A DNA stretch of 5,591 nt from Methyloprofundus sp. (GTDB taxonomy: Bacteria > Pseudomonadota > Gammaproteobacteria > Methylococcales > Methylomonadaceae). The notes under the pieces are model-generated. The model was given only the letters and a program-made list of their open reading frames with translations. It had not been told where the DNA came from and ran no database searches. The position numbers and the translations under genes were made by a program. Positions 1 to 5,591 of this stretch are shown piece by piece (position 1 is the stretch's first letter; each line of letters opens with the position of its first letter). The stretch spans positions 1 through 5,591 of the forward strand of contig DAOVWV010000131.1 of the NCBI GenBank assembly GCA_030636485.1, given 5' to 3'.

Positions 1-670
1 AAGCATCCCTTTCCTTGAAAACATGAATTTCATCCGCTGATAGGTAAATTATCTGGTCAGCATAACTCTGTACAAAATCCAGATTAACATTGCTGGTCAC
101 CAGCGTCATATTTTTTGTTTTTACCAGTTTTGCCAGATATTTGCCAAAACCACGCACCTGCTCTCTATCAAGATCCATAAAAGGGCTTTCAATAAACAAG
201 ACCCTAGGCTTAAGCATAACCGCTCTAACAATCAATAAATATCTTTTTTGCAGTGTATCCATAAAAGCAGGCAAGCGTTTATGATCAGCCTGATAATCTA
301 ATTCAGCCAATAAGGTTTCAACCTCATGGTCTATTTCATCTGCGGTTCCAAGGTGATGGTATAAAGCGGGGACTTTAATGTTATCAATCCCATTCAATAT
401 AGAAAGTAAGGCGCTGTTGTGATATATGTATTTGATGGGTGAACAAGTATTATGCTGCTCTGTCTTGAGTAAATCATCCGAATAAGCCATCAAGCCGCTG
501 TCAGGTTCATTGATGCCAGCCAGCATTTCCATGTAGGCATAGAGAGTCATATTACTCTGCCCTAGCATACAAACCAAATTTGATGCGCCTATCTCACAAG
601 TTAAGGACTGCAACAATTCACCGTTCGGTGTCGCAGCGCTCGCCTGGATCAGACTCTTTTTTTCATTCAT
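1..670 (-). CDS. MlaF-like ABC ATPase homologue with degenerate catalytic motifs (probable pseudo-ATPase), 3' end cut
   Basis: The frame opens with ATG at 670 and stays open for 223 codons to the window edge; no stop is seen. The layout of an ABC ATPase is recognisable: a loop at residues 37-44, a Q-loop region near 84, a signature region at 137-141 followed by an RAVMLKPRVLF helix/strand, and a D-loop-like MDLD at 165-168. The key residues are missing. Walker A reads GQSNMTLY, with Leu43 in place of Lys. The Q-loop Gln is His84. The signature is MDTLQ instead of LSGGQ. Walker B reads VLFIES, with Glu161 for Asp and Ser162 for the catalytic Glu. The H-loop is VTSNV, with Ser193 for His. The pairing with an MlaE-type permease and the NSALL...NI pattern at 85-98 (MlaF: SGALF...NV) suggest MlaF ancestry. 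Its ATG overlaps the permease stop by 4 bases (ATGA), with no Shine-Dalgarno, so translation is probably coupled. ATP hydrolysis is unlikely; a structural or regulatory role is inferred. Confidence 0.8.
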   Translation of the reverse strand, partial: MNEKKSLIQASAATPNGELLQSLTCEIGASNLVCMLGQSNMTLYAYMEMLAGINEPDSGLMAYSDDLLKTEQHNTCSPIKYIYHNSALLSILNGIDNIKVPALYHHLGTADEIDHEVETLLAELDYQADHKRLPAFMDTLQKRYLLIVRAVMLKPRVLFIESPFMDLDREQVRGFGKYLAKLVKTKNMTLVTSNVNLDFVQSYADQIIYLSADEIHVFKERDA

Positions 671-1449
671 AGCACAAACAAAGCACTAATAATAAAGACT
701 GAAAAAATACTATGCATAATGGCCTTCTGGGTTCTTTGTGGCACTTCCGTGACTGAATGTTGCACATGCAGGCCATGAAAAGAGGCGTTGGCACTGATAA
801 TCATACCAAACAACATGTTTTTGATTAAAAAATAAAATAACTCCATCGGCTCAATAGAATTAATTAACACTGAAAAATATTTTAAATTAAAGGCTGAATC
901 AAAAATGGATGCGAACAGAATGCCAAAGGCAATAGACAAGACCGAAAAATAACAGGAAAGACAAATCTGGGAAATCGTTTTGCCGATTAAACTTGGAAAG
1001 GCAAAAAAAACCAAAGCGTCTATATCTAATAGTTCCAAGCTTTTGATTTCCTGATTGATAGACATAATACCGGTCTGTATTGCTATCGCCGATCCACTGC
1101 GACCGATAACGATAATCGCTGTCATTAAAGGGCTTAGATCAAAAGCGACATAGCGAATTAAAAAATTGATGACTTCTGTTTCAGAGCCAATATTTTGCAG
1201 GAGAATAATGATCTGTGCTGTTACCCCGAAACCAATGATCACACTTAATAACAAAACCGTAGATATCAAGGAGTCAACGCCATCAAAAATAATCTCTCTG
1301 ACAATAGCGTCCTTTACTAAGGCATTTCCTTTGTTTTTATGCAGGTAGGAAAAACCTCGGCGCAATACCGTGACGATAAAAAAAACCAAGTCTACAATAT
1401 TACTAATAATCTGGTGGACTTTATAGCCCAATATTTCTAATATTTTCAT
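667..1449 (-). CDS. MlaE/YrbE-family ABC transporter permease-like protein
   Basis: This 260-residue protein has the usual length for MlaE, the inner-membrane permease of phospholipid-transporting Mla systems. An amphipathic N-terminal helix (about 18-33) precedes the family motif IVREIIFDGVDSL (49-61). Hydrophobic segments follow at about 60-86, 93-120, 145-183, 205-225 and 243-260. Family hallmarks are GRSGSAIA (116-123), the cytoplasmic coupling stretch GIMSINQEIKSLELLDID (127-144) and a C-terminal LIKNMLFGMI block. The usual Arg-Glu-Leu-Gly-Pro before GR is Phe-Asp-Leu-Ser-Pro (103-107), and the usual Ala-Glu-x-Gly after GSAIA is Ile-Gln-Thr-Gly (124-127), so two family-typical Glu positions are changed. 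The ATG lies 12 bases after the DUF3307 stop, with no clear ribosome site. The next gene, its presumed partner, is a degenerate ATPase. Membership in the family is secure; active transport is doubtful. Confidence 0.88.
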   Translation of the reverse strand: MKILEILGYKVHQIISNIVDLVFFIVTVLRRGFSYLHKNKGNALVKDAIVREIIFDGVDSLISTVLLLSVIIGFGVTAQIIILLQNIGSETEVINFLIRYVAFDLSPLMTAIIVIGRSGSAIAIQTGIMSINQEIKSLELLDIDALVFFAFPSLIGKTISQICLSCYFSVLSIAFGILFASIFDSAFNLKYFSVLINSIEPMELFYFLIKNMLFGMIISANASFHGLHVQHSVTEVPQRTQKAIMHSIFSVFIISALFVL

Positions 1450-1461
1450 CTGCTAATGCAA

Positions 1462-2145
1462 TTAAAGCAATTGCTTCCCTAAAAACCAGCTTAAAGCCAC
1501 GAGTACCGATACTCCACCAAGATCACGCACTAAAACACTACTGCGCTTTTGTGAATCCAGATCATTCCAACCGACAATCATTGCACCGGCAACTAACGCA
1601 AGACAGACGAGCATATTATCTATAAACAAGATACTGTAAAGCATGCCCCTACTCATCATCCGGTGCCACATGGATGCATTGATCCATTGCAGGTGCTCAG
1701 GGCATTTACAAGACAGCACACGTTCAGTGACAAACCAGAAATGGGTCGTTAAAATGATACCAGTGGTATAAAGAATGGCTAAGTTTTCGCTATGAAAAAT
1801 TGTATCACCACTGTATTGGCTATACACAAAACTCACCAGAATAATTGAAAGCAGATGCAGAATTTGGTCTTGGACATAGGAGAATATGATCCATGTCGGT
1901 CGTAGTCTGGATAAAACATTTTTCCAATGGTCAATGGCAAAATGAAAGGCACTGACGGATAAAGCGAGTATAAGGCTGATACCCGTTTGCAGCGACATAA
2001 GTGCTGTGAGCAATGTCAGCATAGTTACGAAATGAATAAACACATGCATCAACAATCCAGAGAATTGTTTCTTAGCCCGCACCATACCATCCGTCTGCAA
2101 CGGATAATCGCCAATAAAATGACAGAGTAGAAGTATCCAGAACAT
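1462..2145 (-). CDS. DUF3307 family integral membrane protein
   Basis: This 227-residue membrane protein matches the DUF3307 pattern, whose function is not established. The His/Asp-rich motifs fall near membrane segments: HFIGDYPLQTD (9-19, His9, Asp13), HVFIH (34-38), HFAIDHWK (68-75) and DQILH (93-97). Conserved His and Asp at helix ends suggest a metal-binding or catalytic site, but that is inference. Hydrophobic segments lie at about 29-50, 53-71, 95-109, 122-138, 168-192 and 209-226. A loop CKCPEH (146-151) holds two Cys and a His. The ATG follows the cyclase stop by 4 bases; only a weak GAG lies upstream, so expression is likely coupled to the cyclase gene. Its place between a signalling module and an MlaE-like permease suggests a membrane role in the same process. 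The family call is fairly firm; no biochemical function is claimed. Confidence 0.8.
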   Translation of the reverse strand: MFWILLLCHFIGDYPLQTDGMVRAKKQFSGLLMHVFIHFVTMLTLLTALMSLQTGISLILALSVSAFHFAIDHWKNVLSRLRPTWIIFSYVQDQILHLLSIILVSFVYSQYSGDTIFHSENLAILYTTGIILTTHFWFVTERVLSCKCPEHLQWINASMWHRMMSRGMLYSILFIDNMLVCLALVAGAMIVGWNDLDSQKRSSVLVRDLGGVSVLVALSWFLGKQLL

Positions 2146-2149
2146 AATG

Positions 2150-3559
2150 TTATTTGCTCGTCATGACAGTCACACCTTTCCAGCTTTCATCGACACCGTT
2201 TTCGATACATTCCGTTGCGACCATCAAGTGTCGCCATGCCACTTTATCTTTGGGATTTTTTTGTAGCACATCGAATAATAAGGATTGCGCTGCGGTAAAC
2301 TCCTGAGCATAAAAATGCTGCATGGCTAATTCATAGTCTTGATGAGAGGCCTGTTTAAGTGTTCGGAAGTGGGGTAAATCGGCATCATAGACTTCATATA
2401 AAATCAGTGTTTTTTTCTTGCCTTTCACCTGCACCTTATCTAAAAATCGAGTATTATAGCGAGAGCTATCCACTAAGGAATTTTTAGTCGCCGCCGTAAT
2501 AATAAAAGCAACGCTGTAATATTTTGTCAGCCCTTCTACACGCGACGTTAAATTAACATCATCAGAGAAAGCATCGCCCTGCATACGCCCAGCCTCTCCC
2601 ACCATACCCACCATCATATGTCCGGTATTGACACCGATACCCACGCTGATAGGCAAGCGCCGTTGTTTAATACGTTCGGCATTATAGACATTCACCTGGT
2701 TGAGTTTATCAATCCCTGCCTGTACACCGGAATCTGCCGTACCGGGAAAAATGGCCATGATACCATCCCCCAGATATTTAACAATAAACCCACCATTTTT
2801 GCGTACCATGGGACTCACCCGCCCCAGATAAGCATTAATAAAATCAAAATTCTGTTGCGGTGTCATGCCTTCTGATATGCTCGTAAAACAGCGCAGATCA
2901 GAAAACATGACGGTCATTTCATCGGTGACATGATCTCCCAGCTGCATATCAACAAGGCTTTGTTTATTTAAAAAAGAAAGGTATTCCCGGGGAACAAAGC
3001 GACTCGCTGCACGGTTGAGCTCTTTAAGATGGCTAATATCAGTCCAGGCTGCCAAAATACAGGGTTTTTCATTAAACTCCAGAGAGCGCATAGAAATATC
3101 AACCCAGAATTTAGAACCATCTTTTCTGATAAATTCTACTTCGCAGTGATCGACCTGCCCCTCTTTATTCAATAGTTGAACCAGAGCTTTTCTTTCCTCA
3201 GGATTGACATAGAAGTTGGTCATTTTTTGACCGACCAGTTCTGCAACCGAGGTACCCGCCAATGGCCCCGCTGTCGCATTCACAAAAACAATGATACCTG
3301 TCGATAGTTCTGTAATCACCACAGCCACGGGTGTTGCTTCTATGATCATGCGTAAGCGACGCTCACTTTCTCTTAACGCTTCCTCGGCCTGACCATGCAA
3401 CTCCTCCGTTATCGTATCTGAGTGCTCAGTCGTCATTTCCAGTAGGATTTCCAGGTCAGCTTTATCCTGCTCAAGGACTGTTACTTGTTGTCGAAGTGAT
3501 ATAACTTCAGCCTGTAATGCTTGCTGGGATTGTTCGGGCTTGACTTCAACTTCGTTCAT
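2150..3559 (-). CDS. PAS domain-containing class III adenylate cyclase
   Basis: This 469-residue soluble protein should convert ATP to cAMP. A coiled coil covers about 10-72. A PAS domain covers about 70-180, starting with a RLRMIIEATPVAVVI-type helix and ending in the typical AAWTDIS. The cyclase domain covers about 210-392. Metal-binding Asp221 (FSDLRCFT) and Asp265 (KYLGDG), purine-selecting Lys261 and Asp329 (QGDAFSDD), and transition-state residues Asn336 and Arg340 (VNLTSR) are all present. The Lys/Asp pair indicates ATP rather than GTP. One catalytic domain carries both half-sites, so it should act as a homodimer. The last 70 residues look like a TPR-type helical pair (YELAMQHFYAQEFTAAQSLL). 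No transmembrane segment is seen. The ATG overlaps the STAS gene stop as TAATG. The place after a phosphatase, kinase and STAS set suggests that the phospho-switch controls its activity. The domain call is firm; the regulatory link is inferred. Confidence 0.92.
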   Translation of the reverse strand: MNEVEVKPEQSQQALQAEVISLRQQVTVLEQDKADLEILLEMTTEHSDTITEELHGQAEEALRESERRLRMIIEATPVAVVITELSTGIIVFVNATAGPLAGTSVAELVGQKMTNFYVNPEERKALVQLLNKEGQVDHCEVEFIRKDGSKFWVDISMRSLEFNEKPCILAAWTDISHLKELNRAASRFVPREYLSFLNKQSLVDMQLGDHVTDEMTVMFSDLRCFTSISEGMTPQQNFDFINAYLGRVSPMVRKNGGFIVKYLGDGIMAIFPGTADSGVQAGIDKLNQVNVYNAERIKQRRLPISVGIGVNTGHMMVGMVGEAGRMQGDAFSDDVNLTSRVEGLTKYYSVAFIITAATKNSLVDSSRYNTRFLDKVQVKGKKKTLILYEVYDADLPHFRTLKQASHQDYELAMQHFYAQEFTAAQSLLFDVLQKNPKDKVAWRHLMVATECIENGVDESWKGVTVMTSK

Positions 3560-3927
3560 TATTCAAATTCCAGATTCAAACTGGGCAATAGTTTTTTGAA
3601 ATTGGTTAAAGATTTTTGCTGCCAGGCATATTCATTATTCCCAATCACCCTGACCTGCGTGACATTATTTTTTCTCAAACGCATAATAAATTTACACAGG
3701 ATATTAATACCTGAACTATTAAGAAATTTAAGCGCGGTTAAATTAATCGTTAGAAAATCAGGGCCAGCATCAGCGACAGTCTTAAGGATGTCTACAATAG
3801 CGGCATATTCGTCCCCCGTTAATCTATATGTTCCAGAGCAAATAACGCTATTATTTTCGCTATCGAACCGGATTTGGTAATCATCTTGTATTATTTCCAC
3901 TGTAAATTGCCTTGTCAGATTGATCAA
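3559..3927 (-). CDS. STAS-like anti-anti-sigma-type regulator (Slr1659-like)
   Basis: This small protein (122 residues from the TTG at 3927) looks like the phospho-accepting partner of a SpoIIAA-type switch. A beta-rich N-terminal half (IRFDSENNSVICSGTYRL, 19-36) leads to LTINLTALKFLNSSGINIL (59-77). The Asn70-Ser71-Ser72-Gly73 turn matches the Asp-Ser-Ser-Gly phosphosite of SpoIIAA, so Ser71 (or Ser72) is the expected phosphorylation site. The tail WQQKSLTNFKKLLPSLNLE (102-120) resembles that of the cyanobacterial Slr1659 group, as I recall it. The TTG start overlaps the upstream stop by 4 bases (TTGA) but has no ribosome site. A GTG at 3900, nine bases after AAGG, would give 113 residues and may be the true start. 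It is flanked by the presumed kinase and by the cyclase, which may be its output partner. The STAS-like call is good; the target is inferred. Confidence 0.83.
   Translation of the reverse strand: MINLTRQFTVEIIQDDYQIRFDSENNSVICSGTYRLTGDEYAAIVDILKTVADAGPDFLTINLTALKFLNSSGINILCKFIMRLRKNNVTQVRVIGNNEYAWQQKSLTNFKKLLPSLNLEFE
3898..3913 (-). promoter_or_regulatory. Alternative ribosome binding site and GTG start for the STAS gene
   Basis: AAGG (3913-3910) sits nine bases before an in-frame GTG (3900-3898). The TTG at 3927 has no purine-rich sequence upstream: the coding strand there reads CTTCC. Starting at the GTG removes nine residues that lie before the recognisable STAS-like fold. This is a candidate start only; the 4-base overlap at the TTG is the competing argument. 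Confidence 0.4.
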
Positions 3928-4508
3928 ATAGGAAGTTGAACCATCACCGTTACTTTCTGTACACTTTCATCCTCTGCAGCAGATTCAAACTTCCAGGCCA
4001 GCTTTGCATTCCAATCGTTAATCATCGATAAATAGCCTAGTCCAGAATCAGAGTTATCTTCTTGCTCATTTTTTATCAATTGCTCCAAAAATAATGCATG
4101 GGTATCTTCCGTTAAAACCCGTTTAAGTTCATGCTGCCACGCCGCCACAACTGTTGGATCAATACAGTTAGTCACATAGAGCAACACCTTATCCTGTTTT
4201 AAGCCCATGTAGAGGTGTACAGAACACTTAGCAGGTGGGTAATTGAATTTCATCGCATTTTCCAGCAATTCATTGGCGACAAAATTAACGCCATCTTTAA
4301 TGACAACACGTCGATTATGGGTCTCATCATCTTCACCGGGGAAAAAAGTGCATAAATAACCGGCTAAAAAATCTGCAGAAAGGCCATTATTTCGCCAACG
4401 TTGCTGTAGAGGAACCGAAGTGGCTGAAAAGTTGATGGTTAAAAAATCTTTGCTATCTTGTACATCACAAGTATCAAGCTCTATGAAGTCCCCTAATGTT
4501 TGTATCAC
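3924..4508 (-). CDS. GHKL-type ATPase, SpoIIAB/Slr1658-like presumed serine kinase of the switch
   Basis: This 194-residue soluble protein has a Bergerat-fold nucleotide site. The N box is NFVANELLENAMKF (75-88), with Glu80 as likely general base and Asn84 as Mg ligand. A Gly-rich box, DSGLGYL (154-160), follows. The usual DxG box is not obvious; NCID at 114-117 takes its approximate place, so this site is atypical. About 65 residues precede the ATPase core, making it longer than classical SpoIIAB (about 145). It resembles the Slr1658-type regulators paired with Slr1659-type proteins, and functionally SiaB. It probably phosphorylates the STAS protein encoded next, with the upstream PP2C reversing this. 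The start is GTG at 4508, supported by AGGAG seven bases upstream, and the gene begins 10 bases after the phosphatase stop. Its stop overlaps the next start (TTGA). The fold call is good; kinase activity and substrate are inferred. Confidence 0.82.
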   Translation of the reverse strand: MIQTLGDFIELDTCDVQDSKDFLTINFSATSVPLQQRWRNNGLSADFLAGYLCTFFPGEDDETHNRRVVIKDGVNFVANELLENAMKFNYPPAKCSVHLYMGLKQDKVLLYVTNCIDPTVVAAWQHELKRVLTEDTHALFLEQLIKNEQEDNSDSGLGYLSMINDWNAKLAWKFESAAEDESVQKVTVMVQLPI

Positions 4509-4515
4509 TACGTTT

Positions 4516-4520
4516 CTCCT
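4516..4520 (-). promoter_or_regulatory. Shine-Dalgarno of the GHKL ATPase gene
   Basis: AGGAG ends seven bases before the GTG at 4508. It overlaps the TAG stop of the phosphatase gene (4521-4519), so termination and re-initiation occur at nearly the same spot. It is the only strong ribosome site at any junction in the window and decides the non-ATG start. Confidence 0.75.
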
Positions 4521-5591
4521 ATTTTTGTTTTATGACCAGCAGGGTAATATCATCATAAATCTTTTGCTTGCCAATAAAGCGGTAGACATCATCCGTAATC
4601 GCATGACTTACCTCTTCCGCTGACTTTGACCAGTGGTCACTGATAACAGCACAAAGGCGCTCTACTTTATACTGTTCTTTTGCCATATTTTCTGCTTCCG
4701 TTATACCATCCGTATAGAGCACAATACCATCACCCGCTTGCAGATGTATACAGGCATCATCAATCAAGTGTGCAATATCGTCATCCAGACCAATGGGAAA
4801 ACCTAAGTCGATGGTATCAATGCGCTCAATTCTCCCGCCTTTCCTGACAATGATAACTTCTTCATGCTGCCCTGTAAGCCTGACTTTTCCCTTCTGGCAA
4901 TTGAGAATGGCTAAAGAGAGTGTCTTATCGGTATTCATACGTGTCACATTATCAATAATGGCTTGATTAAGGACATTCAAAATCTGCATTGCATTCGTTT
5001 CATTATTCGCCAGCATGGTGCGTATCCCCATTTGCACCATCAGCATGACCACACCACTCTCTAAGCCATGCCCAGTCACATCACCAATCCCGATTAAAAC
5101 ACCATCCTTGTGTTGCAGTACATCATAATAATCTCCTCCCACTTCATCAGCAGGTTCCATAAAACAGGCGATTTCCATGTCTTCGATCAGTAACAGCTCA
5201 GCAGCTGAAGGAAGCAGGAACTGCTGTAACTTGCGTGTGACCTCTACCTCCGCATTGAGCCGCCTGTTTTCATCTTCCAATTGTTTGCTGAGCCTTGCCA
5301 GCTGCCGATTGCTTTGTTCGATAAGACGCGAATGACTCTGGATCAAGGCATCCTTTTCCAGCAATTTGGTCATATTGCGTGCGTGTATGGCAATAAGCTG
5401 TTGCCCTTCTTGCGTCACTGACTTGAATGTTATTTCCAGCAAGCTGGGCAAACGCTTGTTCTGCGCTTCCCGTTCAATTGAAAGTGTATAAAACCCTCTC
5501 TTACTCAGTCGTTTTAACAGAATATCAGTTTTGAGCGTAGGAAAAACCTGAGCAATGCTGATCTGCAACTCATGAACATCAAACCACGCTC
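4519..5591 (-). CDS. PAS-like/coiled-coil SpoIIE (RsbU)-type PP2C serine phosphatase, 5' end cut
   Basis: The frame is open to the window edge, so the true start lies beyond 5591. The TTG at 5568 is only an internal candidate, since residues upstream (AWFDVHEL) continue the same fold. Numbered from that TTG, the first 65 residues look like the C-terminal half of a PAS domain, ending in IAIHARNMT. A coiled coil rich in Gln, Leu and charged residues follows at 68-112. Residues 112-349 form a complete PP2C domain of the SpoIIE type. Metal-binding motifs are EVGGDYYD (142-149), IGDVTGHGLESG (161-172), GDGIVLYTDGITEAEN (279-294) and DDITLLVI (339-346). It should dephosphorylate a Ser/Thr phosphoprotein, most likely the STAS protein two genes downstream, in response to a signal sensed by its N-terminal part. 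No transmembrane segment appears in the visible portion. The cyanobacterial IcfG and Pseudomonas SiaA phosphatases are functional analogues. The domain call is very firm. Confidence 0.93.
   Translation of the reverse strand, partial: AWFDVHELQISIAQVFPTLKTDILLKRLSKRGFYTLSIEREAQNKRLPSLLEITFKSVTQEGQQLIAIHARNMTKLLEKDALIQSHSRLIEQSNRQLARLSKQLEDENRRLNAEVEVTRKLQQFLLPSAAELLLIEDMEIACFMEPADEVGGDYYDVLQHKDGVLIGIGDVTGHGLESGVVMLMVQMGIRTMLANNETNAMQILNVLNQAIIDNVTRMNTDKTLSLAILNCQKGKVRLTGQHEEVIIVRKGGRIERIDTIDLGFPIGLDDDIAHLIDDACIHLQAGDGIVLYTDGITEAENMAKEQYKVERLCAVISDHWSKSAEEVSHAITDDVYRFIGKQKIYDDITLLVIKQK

Noticed and set aside
90..284. Plus-strand open frame of 64 codons
   Set aside because: It lies antisense to the ABC ATPase-like gene, whose frame is open over the whole stretch and has recognisable family layout.
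1..670. ABC ATPase-like gene considered as a pseudogene
   Set aside because: No stop or frameshift in 223 codons, coupled start, and secondary layout preserved; motif loss alone does not show decay.
1166..1348. Plus-strand open frame of 60 codons
   Set aside because: Antisense to the MlaE-like permease; no family resemblance.
1458..1474. Short direct repeat GCAATT and palindrome gcaattgc at the DUF3307/permease junction, considered as an operator or terminator
   Set aside because: Too short, has no GC-rich stem or T-run, and overlaps the end of the DUF3307 coding sequence.
2618..2875. Plus-strand open frame of 85 codons
   Set aside because: Antisense to the catalytic core of the adenylate cyclase, whose codons are constrained by known motifs.
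3521..3880. Plus-strand open frame of 119 codons
   Set aside because: Antisense to the STAS-like gene and the cyclase start; no recognisable domain and no ribosome site of note.
3559..4508. Kinase/STAS pair considered as a classical anti-sigma/anti-anti-sigma pair controlling a sigma factor
   Set aside because: No sigma factor gene is present in the window and the next gene is a cyclase; not excluded, but less supported than cyclase control.
4420..4623. Plus-strand open frame of 67 codons
   Set aside because: Spans the junction of the phosphatase and kinase genes in antisense; no support.

Overview
The window is a compact one-strand block: seven genes, all on the minus strand, read from base 5591 down to base 1. 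Junctions are either overlaps of 1 to 4 bases or gaps of 4 to 12 bases, so this looks like the middle of one operon. Both ends are cut: the first gene begins beyond base 5591 and the last runs past base 1. No RNA gene, mobile element, CRISPR array, terminator or intergenic promoter is visible, and there is no gene-free stretch longer than about a dozen bases. The DNA is moderately AT-rich. The protein families suggest a Gram-negative bacterium, probably a gammaproteobacterium, but that is an inference from general character and not from a marker gene.

The upstream half (5591 to 2150) is a signalling module. A PAS-like/coiled-coil SpoIIE/RsbU-type PP2C phosphatase is followed by a histidine-kinase-fold ATPase (Slr1658/SpoIIAB-like), a STAS-like protein with an Asn-Ser-Ser-Gly phosphosite (Slr1659/SpoIIAA-like), and a PAS plus class III adenylate cyclase. 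This is the layout of a partner-switching system: kinase phosphorylates the STAS protein, phosphatase removes the phosphate, and the STAS protein controls an output. The likely output here is cAMP synthesis. The logic parallels the SiaABCD module of Pseudomonas, where the output is a diguanylate cyclase.

The downstream half (2145 to 1) is membrane-related: a DUF3307 integral membrane protein, an MlaE/YrbE-type ABC permease-like protein, and a partner that has the layout of an MlaF-type ABC ATPase. In that ATPase-like protein the Walker A lysine, Q-loop glutamine, LSGGQ signature, catalytic glutamate and H-loop histidine are all replaced, although the reading frame is intact over 223 codons. 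It is therefore a probable pseudo-ATPase and the most unusual item in the window.

In Mla transporters a STAS protein, MlaB, binds the ATPase MlaF. An operon that combines a phospho-switched STAS protein, an MlaE-like permease and an MlaF-like pseudo-ATPase suggests a membrane device that signals, rather than an ordinary lipid pump. That link is a hypothesis from gene order and motif state.
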